From an uncultured Alphaproteobacteria bacterium (GTDB lineage: Bacteria > Pseudomonadota > Alphaproteobacteria > Micropepsales > Micropepsaceae): DNA of 64,000 bases. Under the pieces are notes generated by a model. It searched no databases. It saw nothing but the letters and a program-made list of their open reading frames with translations, and was not told where the DNA came from. This document shows positions 19,750 to 27,871 of this stretch, in pieces. Position 1 is the first letter of the stretch. Each line of letters opens with the position of its first letter. The stretch spans positions 246,218 through 310,217 of the forward strand of contig CADEFU010000005.1 in NCBI GenBank assembly GCA_902826695.1, in the 5' to 3' direction. The position numbers were made by a program, and so were the translations under genes.

Positions 19750-19990
19750 TGATGCCTCCTTTGGCCTTGATCAGTTGCGCGGTCAGCGCCTCGAAGGGCT
19801 TCAGCGAAAACACCATCTCGACCGGCAGCTCGAAGTAAGCGGCGATCTTGAGCGCAAGTTCGAGCGAGGGGCTGTAATCGCCCCGTTCGATGTAGCCGAC
19901 GGTCTGAAAGTTGACCCCGACAGCATCCGCCAAATCCTTGCGCGAGACGTTCCGCTCGGCCCTGAGCACGTTGAGACGATTGTGTATCAT
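19742..19990 (-). CDS. XRE family helix-turn-helix regulator
   Basis: The 82-residue protein is a single Cro/CI-type DNA-binding domain (VLRAERNVSRKDLADAVGVN, then FQTVGYIERGDYSPSLELALKI) with a short C-terminal tail. It matches the compact YozG/YgzD-like regulators that head operons of small membrane proteins. It is the first gene of a four-gene operon, and an inverted repeat lies just upstream of its start, so it probably represses itself. Confidence 0.92.
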   Translation of the reverse strand: MIHNRLNVLRAERNVSRKDLADAVGVNFQTVGYIERGDYSPSLELALKIAAYFELPVEMVFSLKPFEALTAQLIKAKGGING

Positions 19991-20006
19991 CTATTACCCG
20001 TTTCGT

Positions 20007-20039
20007 ATCTCGTAACTGACGAGATGTACTGTATATACA
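20007..20039 (-). promoter_or_regulatory. Inverted repeats upstream of the XRE operon
   Basis: ATCTCGT (20007-20013) and ACGAGAT (20019-20025) form a 7-bp inverted repeat with 5-base spacing, and a perfect 10-bp palindrome TGTATATACA lies at 20030-20039. Both sit 17-50 bases upstream of the XRE start in locally AT-rich DNA. The first is a likely operator; the second may overlap the -10 region. Confidence 0.6.
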
Positions 20040-20198
20040 ACAATAAATTTTGAAGTCAATACGAAATGATGCAGGACCAACACCATCAATTTCTCCCTGA
20101 TTTCCGCCGATTGGTCGGGGGTACGAGCGCGCAAGTCGCCGCTTCGAGTTCAATTTCGACCTAAGATCGTTCGACACTCGAACCTGCTGAGGTAACCA

Positions 20199-20633
20199 AT
20201 GGCACTCCCACTCCTGCGCTACGCCCTGTGGGCGCTTGGCCTAGCAGCCGTCGCAATTGGCCTTTCGATTTTCTTGCTTGGCGCCGACGCAACAGCGCGA
20301 GCGTCCGTGAACGTCTTACGTGTCGTGATGCCGGTGGCCGATGACGTAATCGGCCTGGCTGAACCCGACGCAGATAGCGAACTCAGATTCTACGCCGTGT
20401 TTTGGATCGCCTACGGCATCACTCTCATCGGCACCGCACGAAACCTACTGGCGACGCTTTGGCGCGTCCCGTGGCTGGCCGGCCTTTTCTTCGCTGGCGG
20501 GGTCGGTCGGGTACTCTCATATCTCGCGGTAGGCGCTCCGCACCCGCTGTTCTTGACGCTAATGGTGGTCGAACTCGTATTACCCGCGGTCTTCATAGGC
20601 TTCTGGTACTTCGCACGCGCCAAAGCGGCTTAG
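20199..20633 (+). CDS. DUF4345-like membrane protein
   Basis: The 144-residue protein has four predicted membrane helices (about 5-28, 65-85, 92-110 and 115-137). The element DADSELRFYAVFWIAYG between helices one and two is the conserved part of DUF4345 proteins as I recall them. Function unknown. A GAGG ribosome site precedes the ATG. It is divergent from the XRE operon and convergent with recQ, separated by 28 bases. Confidence 0.75.
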   Translation: MALPLLRYALWALGLAAVAIGLSIFLLGADATARASVNVLRVVMPVADDVIGLAEPDADSELRFYAVFWIAYGITLIGTARNLLATLWRVPWLAGLFFAGGVGRVLSYLAVGAPHPLFLTLMVVELVLPAVFIGFWYFARAKAA

Positions 20634-20661
20634 AGATGGCGCGCCAAGGCGAGTCCGAACG

Positions 20662-22272
20662 TCAACTTCGCGTGCGCGAATGCGAGCGCGAGCGCCGGCG
20701 CCGCCGCCTCGTTCGTGCAGGCTCCTTCACCGTCGCGGCACCGCCGGCCGCAACCGTGCTGGCCGGCCGGCACTTGTCGCAAGTCCCGCAACGCGGCGGC
20801 ATATCCTCGCCGAAATAGCGGCGGATGAAAACGCTGCGGCACTCGTCCGTCGTCGCATAGGCGGCAACGGTCTTGAGCTTGCGCTCGCCTTCGAAGCGGA
20901 ACGTCTTCACCTTCGCCACAAGTTCGCGCGCGCCCGACCGGAACGCGGCGAGCGGCACAGCAAGTTTGATCGCACCGTCTTTGCCTTGCGCGATCAACCC
21001 GGCATCTTGCAGATCGACGATGAGCGACTCCGCAATGCGCTGCGGTACGCCCGCCGAGACCGCGAGCGTCGCAGCGGTTGGCTTGCGCTTTTCACCCGCC
21101 CACGCAACAAGCGCGGCTTCGAGACTCATCAGGTGGCGCACGCTGGGCCGGCTCGACGCCTGCAAAAATTCATGAATCTCGAGATCGGCCGGATCGAACA
21201 GCAACACGCAATCGGCCGGATGCCCGTCGCGCCCCGCGCGCCCTGCCTCCTGCACGTAAGCCTCGAGCGAACCGGGCACCTGATAATGCAAGATCGAGCG
21301 GATGTTCGGCTTGTCGATCCCCATGCCGAATGCACTGGTCGCGACCATGAGCATGCGCCCCTTGGGCTCCATGAACCGCTTCTGCGCCGTCGCGCGTTCC
21401 GAGGGCGACATCTTGCCGTGATAGCGAACGGCGGGAATGCCGACCCGCATCAACACCGCCGCGAGTTGATCCACCATCACCGTTGTCGCGCAATAGATAA
21501 TGCCGGGCCGCTGCAGGCCCCGGATGAGATCGCCGACGATCGCATTCTTTTGCGGTCCCGGCACGACCTTGGCCGAAAGCCGCAAGTTCTTGCGATGCGG
21601 CGGAGCCGTCAGCACCAACGGCGTGCGCAGCGCAAGACGAGCCGCGATGTCGTCCCGCACACGTTGCGTTGCGGTTGCGGTCAGCGCCAGCGCCGGCGGA
21701 TTGCCGAGCCGCGCCCGCGCCGCGCCCAAGCGCAAATAGGAAGGACGAAAATCATGTCCCCACTCCGACACGCAGTGCGCCTCGTCCACGCACAGAAGCG
21801 CGGGCCGCGCCTTCTCGATCAACGGCGCCGTCGCCTTCGATTCGATCGTCTCCGGTGTGGTCAGCACGACAAGCCGCCCGCCTTTGGCGAGCCGCGCCAC
21901 GGCGGCACGCCGTTCGGCCGCGCTCAAGCCGCTATGCAACGTGATGACAGGAACGCCACGTGCCTTCAGCGCGCGTTCTTGATCGGCCATCAAAGCGATC
22001 AGCGGCGACACCACGACCGTCGGCCGCTTCACGATCATCGCCGGCACCTGATAGATCAGCGACTTCCCGAAGCCGGTCGGCAGCGCCACAACCGTGTCGC
22101 GCCCGGAAAGCACGGCGGTCATGGCCGCCTCCTGCTCCCGCTGCAGCCGCTTGATGCCAAAGGTCTTGAGCGCCACACGTCGGCATTCGTCCAGCCGCGC
22201 ATCGCCCGTGCCCCGCACAAACGCTACCGCCCGCTTCAGCCCTTGGCCAATCCGCTTTGCGACTCCGCTCAT
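20662..22272 (-). CDS. RecQ family ATP-dependent DNA helicase, short form
   Basis: RecQ unwinds DNA 3' to 5' in recombination and repair. The 536-residue protein has the Q-motif region (FGIKRLQREQEAAM), Walker A GFGKS (67-71), DEAH in CVDEAHCVSEWGHDFRPSY, helicase motifs IV-VI (YVQEAGRAGRDG) and the zinc-binding cysteines (CRSVFIRRYFGE, CGTCDKCRP). It ends soon after with a low-complexity Arg-rich tail, so winged-helix and HRDC domains of full RecQ (about 600 or more residues) are missing or reduced. Probably a second, specialised RecQ. Confidence 0.9.
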   Translation of the reverse strand: MSGVAKRIGQGLKRAVAFVRGTGDARLDECRRVALKTFGIKRLQREQEAAMTAVLSGRDTVVALPTGFGKSLIYQVPAMIVKRPTVVVSPLIALMADQERALKARGVPVITLHSGLSAAERRAAVARLAKGGRLVVLTTPETIESKATAPLIEKARPALLCVDEAHCVSEWGHDFRPSYLRLGAARARLGNPPALALTATATQRVRDDIAARLALRTPLVLTAPPHRKNLRLSAKVVPGPQKNAIVGDLIRGLQRPGIIYCATTVMVDQLAAVLMRVGIPAVRYHGKMSPSERATAQKRFMEPKGRMLMVATSAFGMGIDKPNIRSILHYQVPGSLEAYVQEAGRAGRDGHPADCVLLFDPADLEIHEFLQASSRPSVRHLMSLEAALVAWAGEKRKPTAATLAVSAGVPQRIAESLIVDLQDAGLIAQGKDGAIKLAVPLAAFRSGARELVAKVKTFRFEGERKLKTVAAYATTDECRSVFIRRYFGEDMPPRCGTCDKCRPASTVAAGGAATVKEPARTRRRRRRSRSHSRTRS

Positions 22273-22512
22273 GACACATCAACTGGCCCATGGCCCAGGC
22301 GCGCGCAAGCACGCTGAAGTGGGTGCCGTCCAACGCGTGCAAAGCCGCGGCCAGCGTGAAGAAGGAAAAGCTTCACGTCGCCGCCACAAAAACACACAAA
22401 AAACGCGGCGCTTTGCCCCGCTCCCCCCTCGCTTGTTGCCGCTCCGTGGACCCGCTAGGCTCACCTCAGCACGCGCGATCCGCACGGGCTTGAGGGGAAT
22501 TGGAGGGAACGA

Positions 22513-22809
22513 ATGAATAGAGTTGTAGGTCTGGTGATCGTGCTCGCGCTTGCAGCAGGCGGTTACTATTTTTACACGACCAGGAACGCGGCACCGCCCG
22601 CCGATCCGGCAGCGGCAACCGATCCGGCCGTAGCAACCGATCCGGCAGCGGATCCGGCTGCAGCCGCTGATCCCGCGGCGGCCGACCCGGCCGCAGCGGC
22701 CGATCCGGCAGCAGCACCGGCTGATCCGGCTGCCGATCCGGCCGCACCTGCGGCACCGGACGCACCGGTACCTCCGCCGCCCCCGCCGGGCGATCCGACG
22801 CAACAGTAA
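22513..22809 (+). CDS. Anchored Ala/Asp/Pro-repeat protein, copy 1
   Basis: The 98-residue protein has a short N-terminal membrane helix (VVGLVIVLALAAGGYYFY) and then only low-complexity sequence built of DPAA units, ending PPPPPPGDPTQQ. A good ribosome site (GGAGGG) precedes the ATG, and a terminator follows. A second gene 158 bases downstream encodes the same architecture with the same C-terminal PPGDPTQQ. The repeats suggest an extended periplasmic spacer. No function known. Confidence 0.7.
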   Translation: MNRVVGLVIVLALAAGGYYFYTTRNAAPPADPAAATDPAVATDPAADPAAAADPAAADPAAAADPAAAPADPAADPAAPAAPDAPVPPPPPPGDPTQQ

Positions 22810-22834
22810 GTCGAGCATTTCGATCGACAGAACG

Positions 22835-22866
22835 ACGGCCGGCGCAAAACGCCGGCCGTATGCGTT
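22835..22866 (+). terminator. Terminator after copy 1
   Basis: A perfect 10-bp stem ACGGCCGGCG/CGCCGGCCGT (22835-22844, 22850-22859) with an AAAA-containing loop is followed by ATGCGTTTT. Confidence 0.75.
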
Positions 22867-22967
22867 TTGGAGCAAGCCCATCCTGTCTCCGTATTTCGGC
22901 GTCCTTGTTGGCGAACCGTCCAGCCGTTAGGTTCTCGCGAACGTCGCGCGGGACATGGAGTATACGA

Positions 22968-23252
22968 ATGAACAGAACGGTGATTGCGCTGATCGCGCTC
23001 GCGCTCGCGGGCGGCGGCGCCTATTGGTACATGACACAGAACAAAGCCGCAGCGCCGGCGGACCCGGCAGCAACGGATCCCGCAGCCGCAACGGCAGAGC
23101 CAACAGAAGCAGCAACAGCCGATCCGACCTCACCGGCCGACGCCGCCACGCCACCACCGGAACCAACCGAACCGCCACAGCCGGTACCCGTTCCAGCGCC
23201 AGCGCCCCTCCCGCCGCCACCGGGGCCGCCGGGCGATCCGACCCAACAATAG
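22968..23252 (+). CDS. Anchored Pro/Ala/Thr-rich protein, copy 2
   Basis: The 94-residue protein repeats the design of its neighbour: MNRTVIALIALALAGGGAYWY anchor, then Ala/Asp/Pro and Thr/Glu/Pro-rich sequence, ending PPGPPGDPTQQ. ATG 22968 is preceded by GGAG at 7 bases; the frame is open further upstream but the extra residues precede the anchor and look non-coding. It is followed by its own terminator. The two genes are a tandem duplication that has diverged in the repeat part while keeping both ends. Confidence 0.7.
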   Translation: MNRTVIALIALALAGGGAYWYMTQNKAAAPADPAATDPAAATAEPTEAATADPTSPADAATPPPEPTEPPQPVPVPAPAPLPPPPGPPGDPTQQ

Positions 23253-23262
23253 CACGAAGAGA

Positions 23263-23292
23263 CGTGCGGCCGGCCCAAGAGCTGGCCGCACG
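23263..23292 (+). terminator. Terminator after copy 2
   Basis: A perfect 9-bp stem CGTGCGGCC/GGCCGCACG (23263-23271, 23284-23292) lies just past the stop codon. The following CTCATTAG has little U, so efficiency is uncertain. Confidence 0.6.
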
Positions 23293-23342
23293 CTCATTAG
23301 CCGCCTTGGCATTAACCGCCGCGCTTGGCATAGCATGCGGCA

Positions 23343-25634
23343 ATGGCCGACAACGCGCTGCCCCGAAAACTCGCCACGATCGTCGCGCTCGATGTCGCGG
23401 GCTATTCCGCGCGCACTGAGGCCGACGAAGCAAAGACGACCGCCGAAGTGGCAGCGTTGCGCGCCGTGGTCGAAGCCATAGCAACAAGCCACGGCGGGCG
23501 TGTCTTCAACACGGCAGGCGACGGCTTCATGCTGGAGTTTGCCTCAAGCCTCGCCGCGGTTGAGGCGGCTGCCGAACTTGCAGAAACGTGCGAACCGAAA
23601 GTCCGCGTCGGCGTGCACCTCGGCGACGTGGTCGTGCAGCCGAACGGCGATCTCCTCGGCCACGGCGTCAACGTCGCGGCGCGCCTGATGGCCAAGAGCG
23701 ATCCGGGCGGCGCGCTGGTCTCGGCCGCCGTACGCCAGACGATCCGCGGTGCCGCCGCCGATCGTCTCGTCTCGCGCGGCCAAATCCACCTCGACAAGAT
23801 GGCCGAAACGATCGAGGTCTTCACGATCGGCGCTGCCGCCGCGCCCGCCTCGACCCTGTCGTTCGGCGCGCGTCTGCCGAAGCTGCTCGCGCAGAACTGG
23901 AAGCTGATCTCAGCCCTTGGCTTTGCGGCCGTCGCCACGATCACCGCCATCGTCGCCCTCACCGCGCGCACCAGCGGCCCGACACCGACGGACAAGTCGA
24001 TCGCGGTCCTGCCGTTCGAAAACCGTTCGCAGATCCAAGACGATTCAGAGTACGGCGACTGGCTGTCGGAACTGATCGGCAGTCTGCTGGGCAAGTCGAG
24101 CGACCTGACGGTCACCTCCCAAACCTCGGCCTCCGCCTTCAAGGGCAAGGACGTGACGCTGTCCGACATTGCCGAAAAGTTGGGCGTCGCCCTCGTGCTC
24201 GAAGGCAGCGTGCGCGGCGTAGGCCAGGACGTCTCCATCAGAGCCGGATTGATCGACGCCGCGACCGGTACGCAGCTTTGGTCCGATACCTACGAGCGGA
24301 AGAACGACAACGCACTCGCCGTTCAGAGCGAAGTCGCCGACAAAATCGCCGGCTCCGTCGCCGACACGCTGAAGGTGAAGATCGCGCAAAGCGAGCGCCA
24401 AGCTCTCACCCCGGCGACGAAGCCCGAAGCCTTCGAGGCTTACGTCGCGGCAGTGAAGCTCTACCGCACGTCGACGGAAGCGAACGTCCGCAGCGCGCAA
24501 CAACTGCTGAACAAGGCCGTCGCCCTGGACCCGAACTTCACCGCCGCGTGGGCACTGCTCGCGCGCGTTCACTCGTTCCTCTATTTCAACCGCACCGACG
24601 CGACCGAGGGCCGCCGCGCCGCCGCCGAACTCGCGCTCGGCAAAGCGCTCGCGCAAAAGCCCGACCTCGCCGAAGTCATGCTGGCTGATGCCTACTTCGA
24701 GTATTGGGTGAAGCGCGACTACGAGGGCGCGCGTGAGCGGTTCGCGAAACTGAGCGAGAAATGGCCCAGCAACGCTGACGTCCTCACCGCGCTTGCCAGC
24801 ATCACCCGCCGCCAAGGCAAGTGGGACGAGAGCAAAACCTACTTCGAGCGCACGATCGCGATCGATCCGCTTCACGCGGGCCGCCGCCTGTTCTCGGCGA
24901 ACCTCCTCCTGGCCACGCGCGACTTCGACGGCGCGCGCCGCCAACTCGACGCCGCGCTCGTCTATTGGCCAAGTGCGCCCGAAAGCCTTCCCTTCGTCGC
25001 GAAGAAGGCCCTGGCGCACCAAGCTCAGGGCCACCTCGACGAGGCCGGGAAGTTGCTCGCAGGGCTGAGCCCTGCGCCGGACGGCGAACTCGTCGAACCC
25101 ATCGTCGTCCAGGCGATGCTAAGCCGCCGCCCCGAAACCGCGATCGGTCTGCTCGAAGCGCTGTTGAAGCAAGACGAAGTCGAAGGCTCTATCGGCCGCA
25201 CGTCGATCGAGCTGAACCTCTATCTGGGCCAACTGCGCCGCCTCGGCGGCGATACGTCGGGCGCGAAAGCCGCCGACCGCAAAGCCCTCGACGAACTCAA
25301 AGTCGAACTCGCCAAGCAACCCGACAGCGCCGACATCCATTCCTATCTCGCGCTCGCCTATGCCGGCCTTGGCGACCGCGCCAACGCGACGAAGTACGCA
25401 AACCTCGCCGTCAAATCGGTGCCCGTCGAAAAGGACGCCCTCAGCGGCGCCTACTACCTCGACATTCAAGCCCGCGTATGGGCGAGGCTCGGCGACCGCA
25501 ACGCCGCCATCCCCGCGATCGAAGCGCTGATGAAGCGCCCAGCCCCCATGCCACTCACACCGGCGCTGCTGCGCATCGACCCCGACTTCGACAAACTCCG
25601 CACCGACGCGCGCTTCACCGCGCTGACACAGTGA
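23343..25634 (+). CDS. Class III nucleotide cyclase-like protein with TolB-like and TPR regions
   Basis: The 763-residue protein has an N-terminal class III cyclase domain (about 8-165), a single membrane helix near 190-215, a FlgO/TolB-like domain beginning KSIAVLPFENRS (about 220-350), and TPR-like helical repeats to the end. Cyclase metal aspartates D17 (LDVAGYS) and D60 (TAGDGF) and the transition-state pair N110/R114 (VNVAARL) are present. The base-recognition Lys usual before xxGD is Asn56, so substrate or activity may differ. It probably signals from the inner membrane. Single gene. Confidence 0.85.
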   Translation: MADNALPRKLATIVALDVAGYSARTEADEAKTTAEVAALRAVVEAIATSHGGRVFNTAGDGFMLEFASSLAAVEAAAELAETCEPKVRVGVHLGDVVVQPNGDLLGHGVNVAARLMAKSDPGGALVSAAVRQTIRGAAADRLVSRGQIHLDKMAETIEVFTIGAAAAPASTLSFGARLPKLLAQNWKLISALGFAAVATITAIVALTARTSGPTPTDKSIAVLPFENRSQIQDDSEYGDWLSELIGSLLGKSSDLTVTSQTSASAFKGKDVTLSDIAEKLGVALVLEGSVRGVGQDVSIRAGLIDAATGTQLWSDTYERKNDNALAVQSEVADKIAGSVADTLKVKIAQSERQALTPATKPEAFEAYVAAVKLYRTSTEANVRSAQQLLNKAVALDPNFTAAWALLARVHSFLYFNRTDATEGRRAAAELALGKALAQKPDLAEVMLADAYFEYWVKRDYEGARERFAKLSEKWPSNADVLTALASITRRQGKWDESKTYFERTIAIDPLHAGRRLFSANLLLATRDFDGARRQLDAALVYWPSAPESLPFVAKKALAHQAQGHLDEAGKLLAGLSPAPDGELVEPIVVQAMLSRRPETAIGLLEALLKQDEVEGSIGRTSIELNLYLGQLRRLGGDTSGAKAADRKALDELKVELAKQPDSADIHSYLALAYAGLGDRANATKYANLAVKSVPVEKDALSGAYYLDIQARVWARLGDRNAAIPAIEALMKRPAPMPLTPALLRIDPDFDKLRTDARFTALTQ

Positions 25635-25748
25635 GCTACTTCATGCGAAGAAATTTCGGGCGTCGCCCGCCGAAGCCTTTGGCAAAGTGGTTGGGGCAAG
25701 CCGGCCCAAATCTGCTAAACTGACCAAAACACATCAGGCCGGATCCCC

Positions 25749-25943
25749 ATGCTCACCACCATCAAAACCATCTTCTACTTCGGCCCGCTCCTTTTCGGCC
25801 TCGGCTTCATCGCCCCGCTCGCGGCACAAATCCTGGAGCGACTCGAAGCGCCCCTGCCATTCGGCCTTACGCCACTGATCGCCGGCCTCATCCTCGGCGC
25901 CGCCTGGGGCACCTACGCGCAGGTCAAGGGACGCTGGGCATGA
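25749..25943 (+). CDS. Small two-helix membrane protein
   Basis: The 64-residue protein has two hydrophobic segments (TIFYFGPLLFGLGFIAPLAA and FGLTPLIAGLILGAAWGTYA). Its stop overlaps the desaturase start (ATGA), so the two are coupled. It may assist or anchor the desaturase, which is inference from position. No family recognised. Confidence 0.7.
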   Translation: MLTTIKTIFYFGPLLFGLGFIAPLAAQILERLEAPLPFGLTPLIAGLILGAAWGTYAQVKGRWA

Positions 25944-26824
25944 GCACCGCCGCCGCCACCGATCTCCGCGCCCTTCCCGAAGCCGAACTGATCCGCCGCG
26001 AACGCGAGATCGCGTCCCGTCACCTCGACAAGTTCCCGTATCTCGCGGTCTTCTGGGCCTTCGCGAACTTCGCAACCTGGCTCGCACTCTGGCCGCTGGT
26101 GTTCACCGGTACGCTGCCGCTCTGGGCGGCGTTTCCGATCGCGACGCTGAACATCATGCTGTCCTATTTGCCGTCGCACGAAGCGCAGCACGACATCATC
26201 GCCAAGCCCGGCACGAAGCTACGCTGGCTGAACGAACTCATCGGCCACATGTCGACGACCCCGCTCGTGCTGCCCTACCGCGTGGCGCGGCTGACGCATA
26301 TGGAGCATCACAAACACGCGAACCACCCGGAGCTCGACCCGGACTATTCGTCGACGGCAACCGGTCCGTGGGATTCGATCTGGGGCACGATCAAGAACAA
26401 CCAGCCGCGCTCAGCCGGCGGCTTCAACGCTTACGGCAAGACGCTGGAGCGCATCGGCCGCCCGGATGTGATCCTGGACGGCGTGCTCTATCAGCTCGCG
26501 TTCTACGGCATCCTGTTCGCACTGGCGTGGAGCGGCTACGCGATCGAAGCGGCCCTGCTCTGGTGGCTGCCGCGGCACATCGCAACGATCTATATCCGCT
26601 TCTACCTGAGCTGGGCACCGCACCACCCGGGCCAAGAGACCGGCCGCTACCGCGACACGCGCTCATTCCGCTCCATCTTCGGCAACATCGGCTCGATGGG
26701 CATGCAGTACCACGTCATCCACCACCTCCACCCCCGCATCCCCCTCTACCGCACCCCACGCGCCTATTGGGAAATGCGCGATATCCTTGAGGCACGCGGA
26801 TGCGACGTGGGCGGTTTGAAGTAG
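25940..26824 (+). CDS. Fatty acid desaturase/hydroxylase family membrane enzyme
   Basis: The 294-residue protein has the three histidine boxes of the membrane di-iron desaturase superfamily: HEAQHD (about 75-80), HMEHHKHAN (about 114-122) and HVIHHLHP near the C terminus, between four or so membrane helices. It inserts a double bond or a hydroxyl using oxygen. The boxes resemble those of carotenoid hydroxylases as much as those of acyl desaturases, and no pathway genes are adjacent, so the substrate is open. It is coupled to the small membrane protein and followed 14 bases later by an oxygenase. Confidence 0.85.
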   Translation: MSTAAATDLRALPEAELIRREREIASRHLDKFPYLAVFWAFANFATWLALWPLVFTGTLPLWAAFPIATLNIMLSYLPSHEAQHDIIAKPGTKLRWLNELIGHMSTTPLVLPYRVARLTHMEHHKHANHPELDPDYSSTATGPWDSIWGTIKNNQPRSAGGFNAYGKTLERIGRPDVILDGVLYQLAFYGILFALAWSGYAIEAALLWWLPRHIATIYIRFYLSWAPHHPGQETGRYRDTRSFRSIFGNIGSMGMQYHVIHHLHPRIPLYRTPRAYWEMRDILEARGCDVGGLK

Positions 26825-26838
26825 AACCGATATCGCGA

Positions 26839-27840
26839 ATGGCCACCGTCCAAAAACTTCCTGTGATCGACATTGCCCCACTTCTGGCGGGCACAAGCGG
26901 GCAACAGGACGTCGCGCGCAAAATCGCCGCTGCCTGCCGCGACACCGGCTTCTTCTACATCTCCGGCCACGGCGTCGCGTCCGCAACGATCGCACGCCTC
27001 GACGAGGCCGCACGCACATTTTTCGATCTGCCGCACCACGAAAAGATGAAGATCGCGATGGCACGCGGCGGCCGCGCCTGGCGCGGCTTCTTTCCTGTCG
27101 GCGGCGAACTGACCTCAGGCAAGCCCGATTTGAAAGAAGGTGTCTATTTCGGAACGGAACTCGGCCCTAACGACCCGCGCGTCAAAGCCGGCGTGCCCAT
27201 GCACGGGCAAAACCTCTGGCCCGAAAGTCCCGTCGACCTGAAACCCGCCGTGCTCGCCTTCATGGCCGAGACGACGCGCGCGGCCCACGCAGTGATGCGC
27301 GGCGTCGCGCTCAGCCTGTCGCTCGACGCGGAGTACTTCACCCGCACCTACACAGCCGACCCGACCGTGCTGTTTCGCGTCTTCCATTATCCCCCCGCCC
27401 GAACCGCCCAGGACGGCAGTGAGGAATGGGGCGTTGGCGAGCACACGGACTACGGCCTGCTCACATTGCTCGCGCAGGACGATTGCGGCGGCCTTCAAGT
27501 CAAGTCGCACGCCGGCTGGATCGAAGCCCCGCCGATTGAAGGCACCCTGGTTTGCAACATGGGCGATATGCTCGACCGCCTGACCGGCGGTGTCTATCGC
27601 TCGACGCCGCATCGCGTGCGCAACGTCTCCGGACGCGAACGCTTGTCGTTCCCGCTGTTCTTCGACCCTTCCTTCGACGCGATGATCGAGCCTCTGCCCG
27701 CGCATGCGCACGCAGCCCACGACGACAGTAAAGAACGCTGGGACGGCGCCAACGTACACGTCTTCAAGGGCACCTACGGCGACTACCTGCTCGGTAAAGT
27801 CGGCAAAGTCTTCCCCGACCTCGGCCGCAGCTTGCTTTGA
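26839..27840 (+). CDS. 2-oxoglutarate/Fe(II) oxygenase, isopenicillin N synthase-like
   Basis: The 333-residue protein opens with [12 protein letters not shown] and FFYISGHGV, the DIOX_N region, and has the iron ligands H and D of [11 protein letters not shown], the second His in TPHRVRN and the 2-oxoglutarate Arg in [10 protein letters not shown]. These non-heme iron enzymes hydroxylate or desaturate small molecules. ATG 26839 is chosen because the upstream in-frame residues overlap the desaturase. The close spacing to the desaturase suggests a shared oxidative pathway, unidentified. Confidence 0.9.
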   Translation: MATVQKLPVIDIAPLLAGTSGQQDVARKIAAACRDTGFFYISGHGVASATIARLDEAARTFFDLPHHEKMKIAMARGGRAWRGFFPVGGELTSGKPDLKEGVYFGTELGPNDPRVKAGVPMHGQNLWPESPVDLKPAVLAFMAETTRAAHAVMRGVALSLSLDAEYFTRTYTADPTVLFRVFHYPPARTAQDGSEEWGVGEHTDYGLLTLLAQDDCGGLQVKSHAGWIEAPPIEGTLVCNMGDMLDRLTGGVYRSTPHRVRNVSGRERLSFPLFFDPSFDAMIEPLPAHAHAAHDDSKERWDGANVHVFKGTYGDYLLGKVGKVFPDLGRSLL

Positions 27841-27871
27841 GCTAGCACTGCTATGATTGCGGCCTAAGCGA

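Noticed and set aside
18679..20039. XRE operon considered as a toxin-antitoxin system
   Set aside because: No known toxin fold is present; the partners are membrane proteins with a shared LDEREI loop, closer to DUF2178-like pairs.
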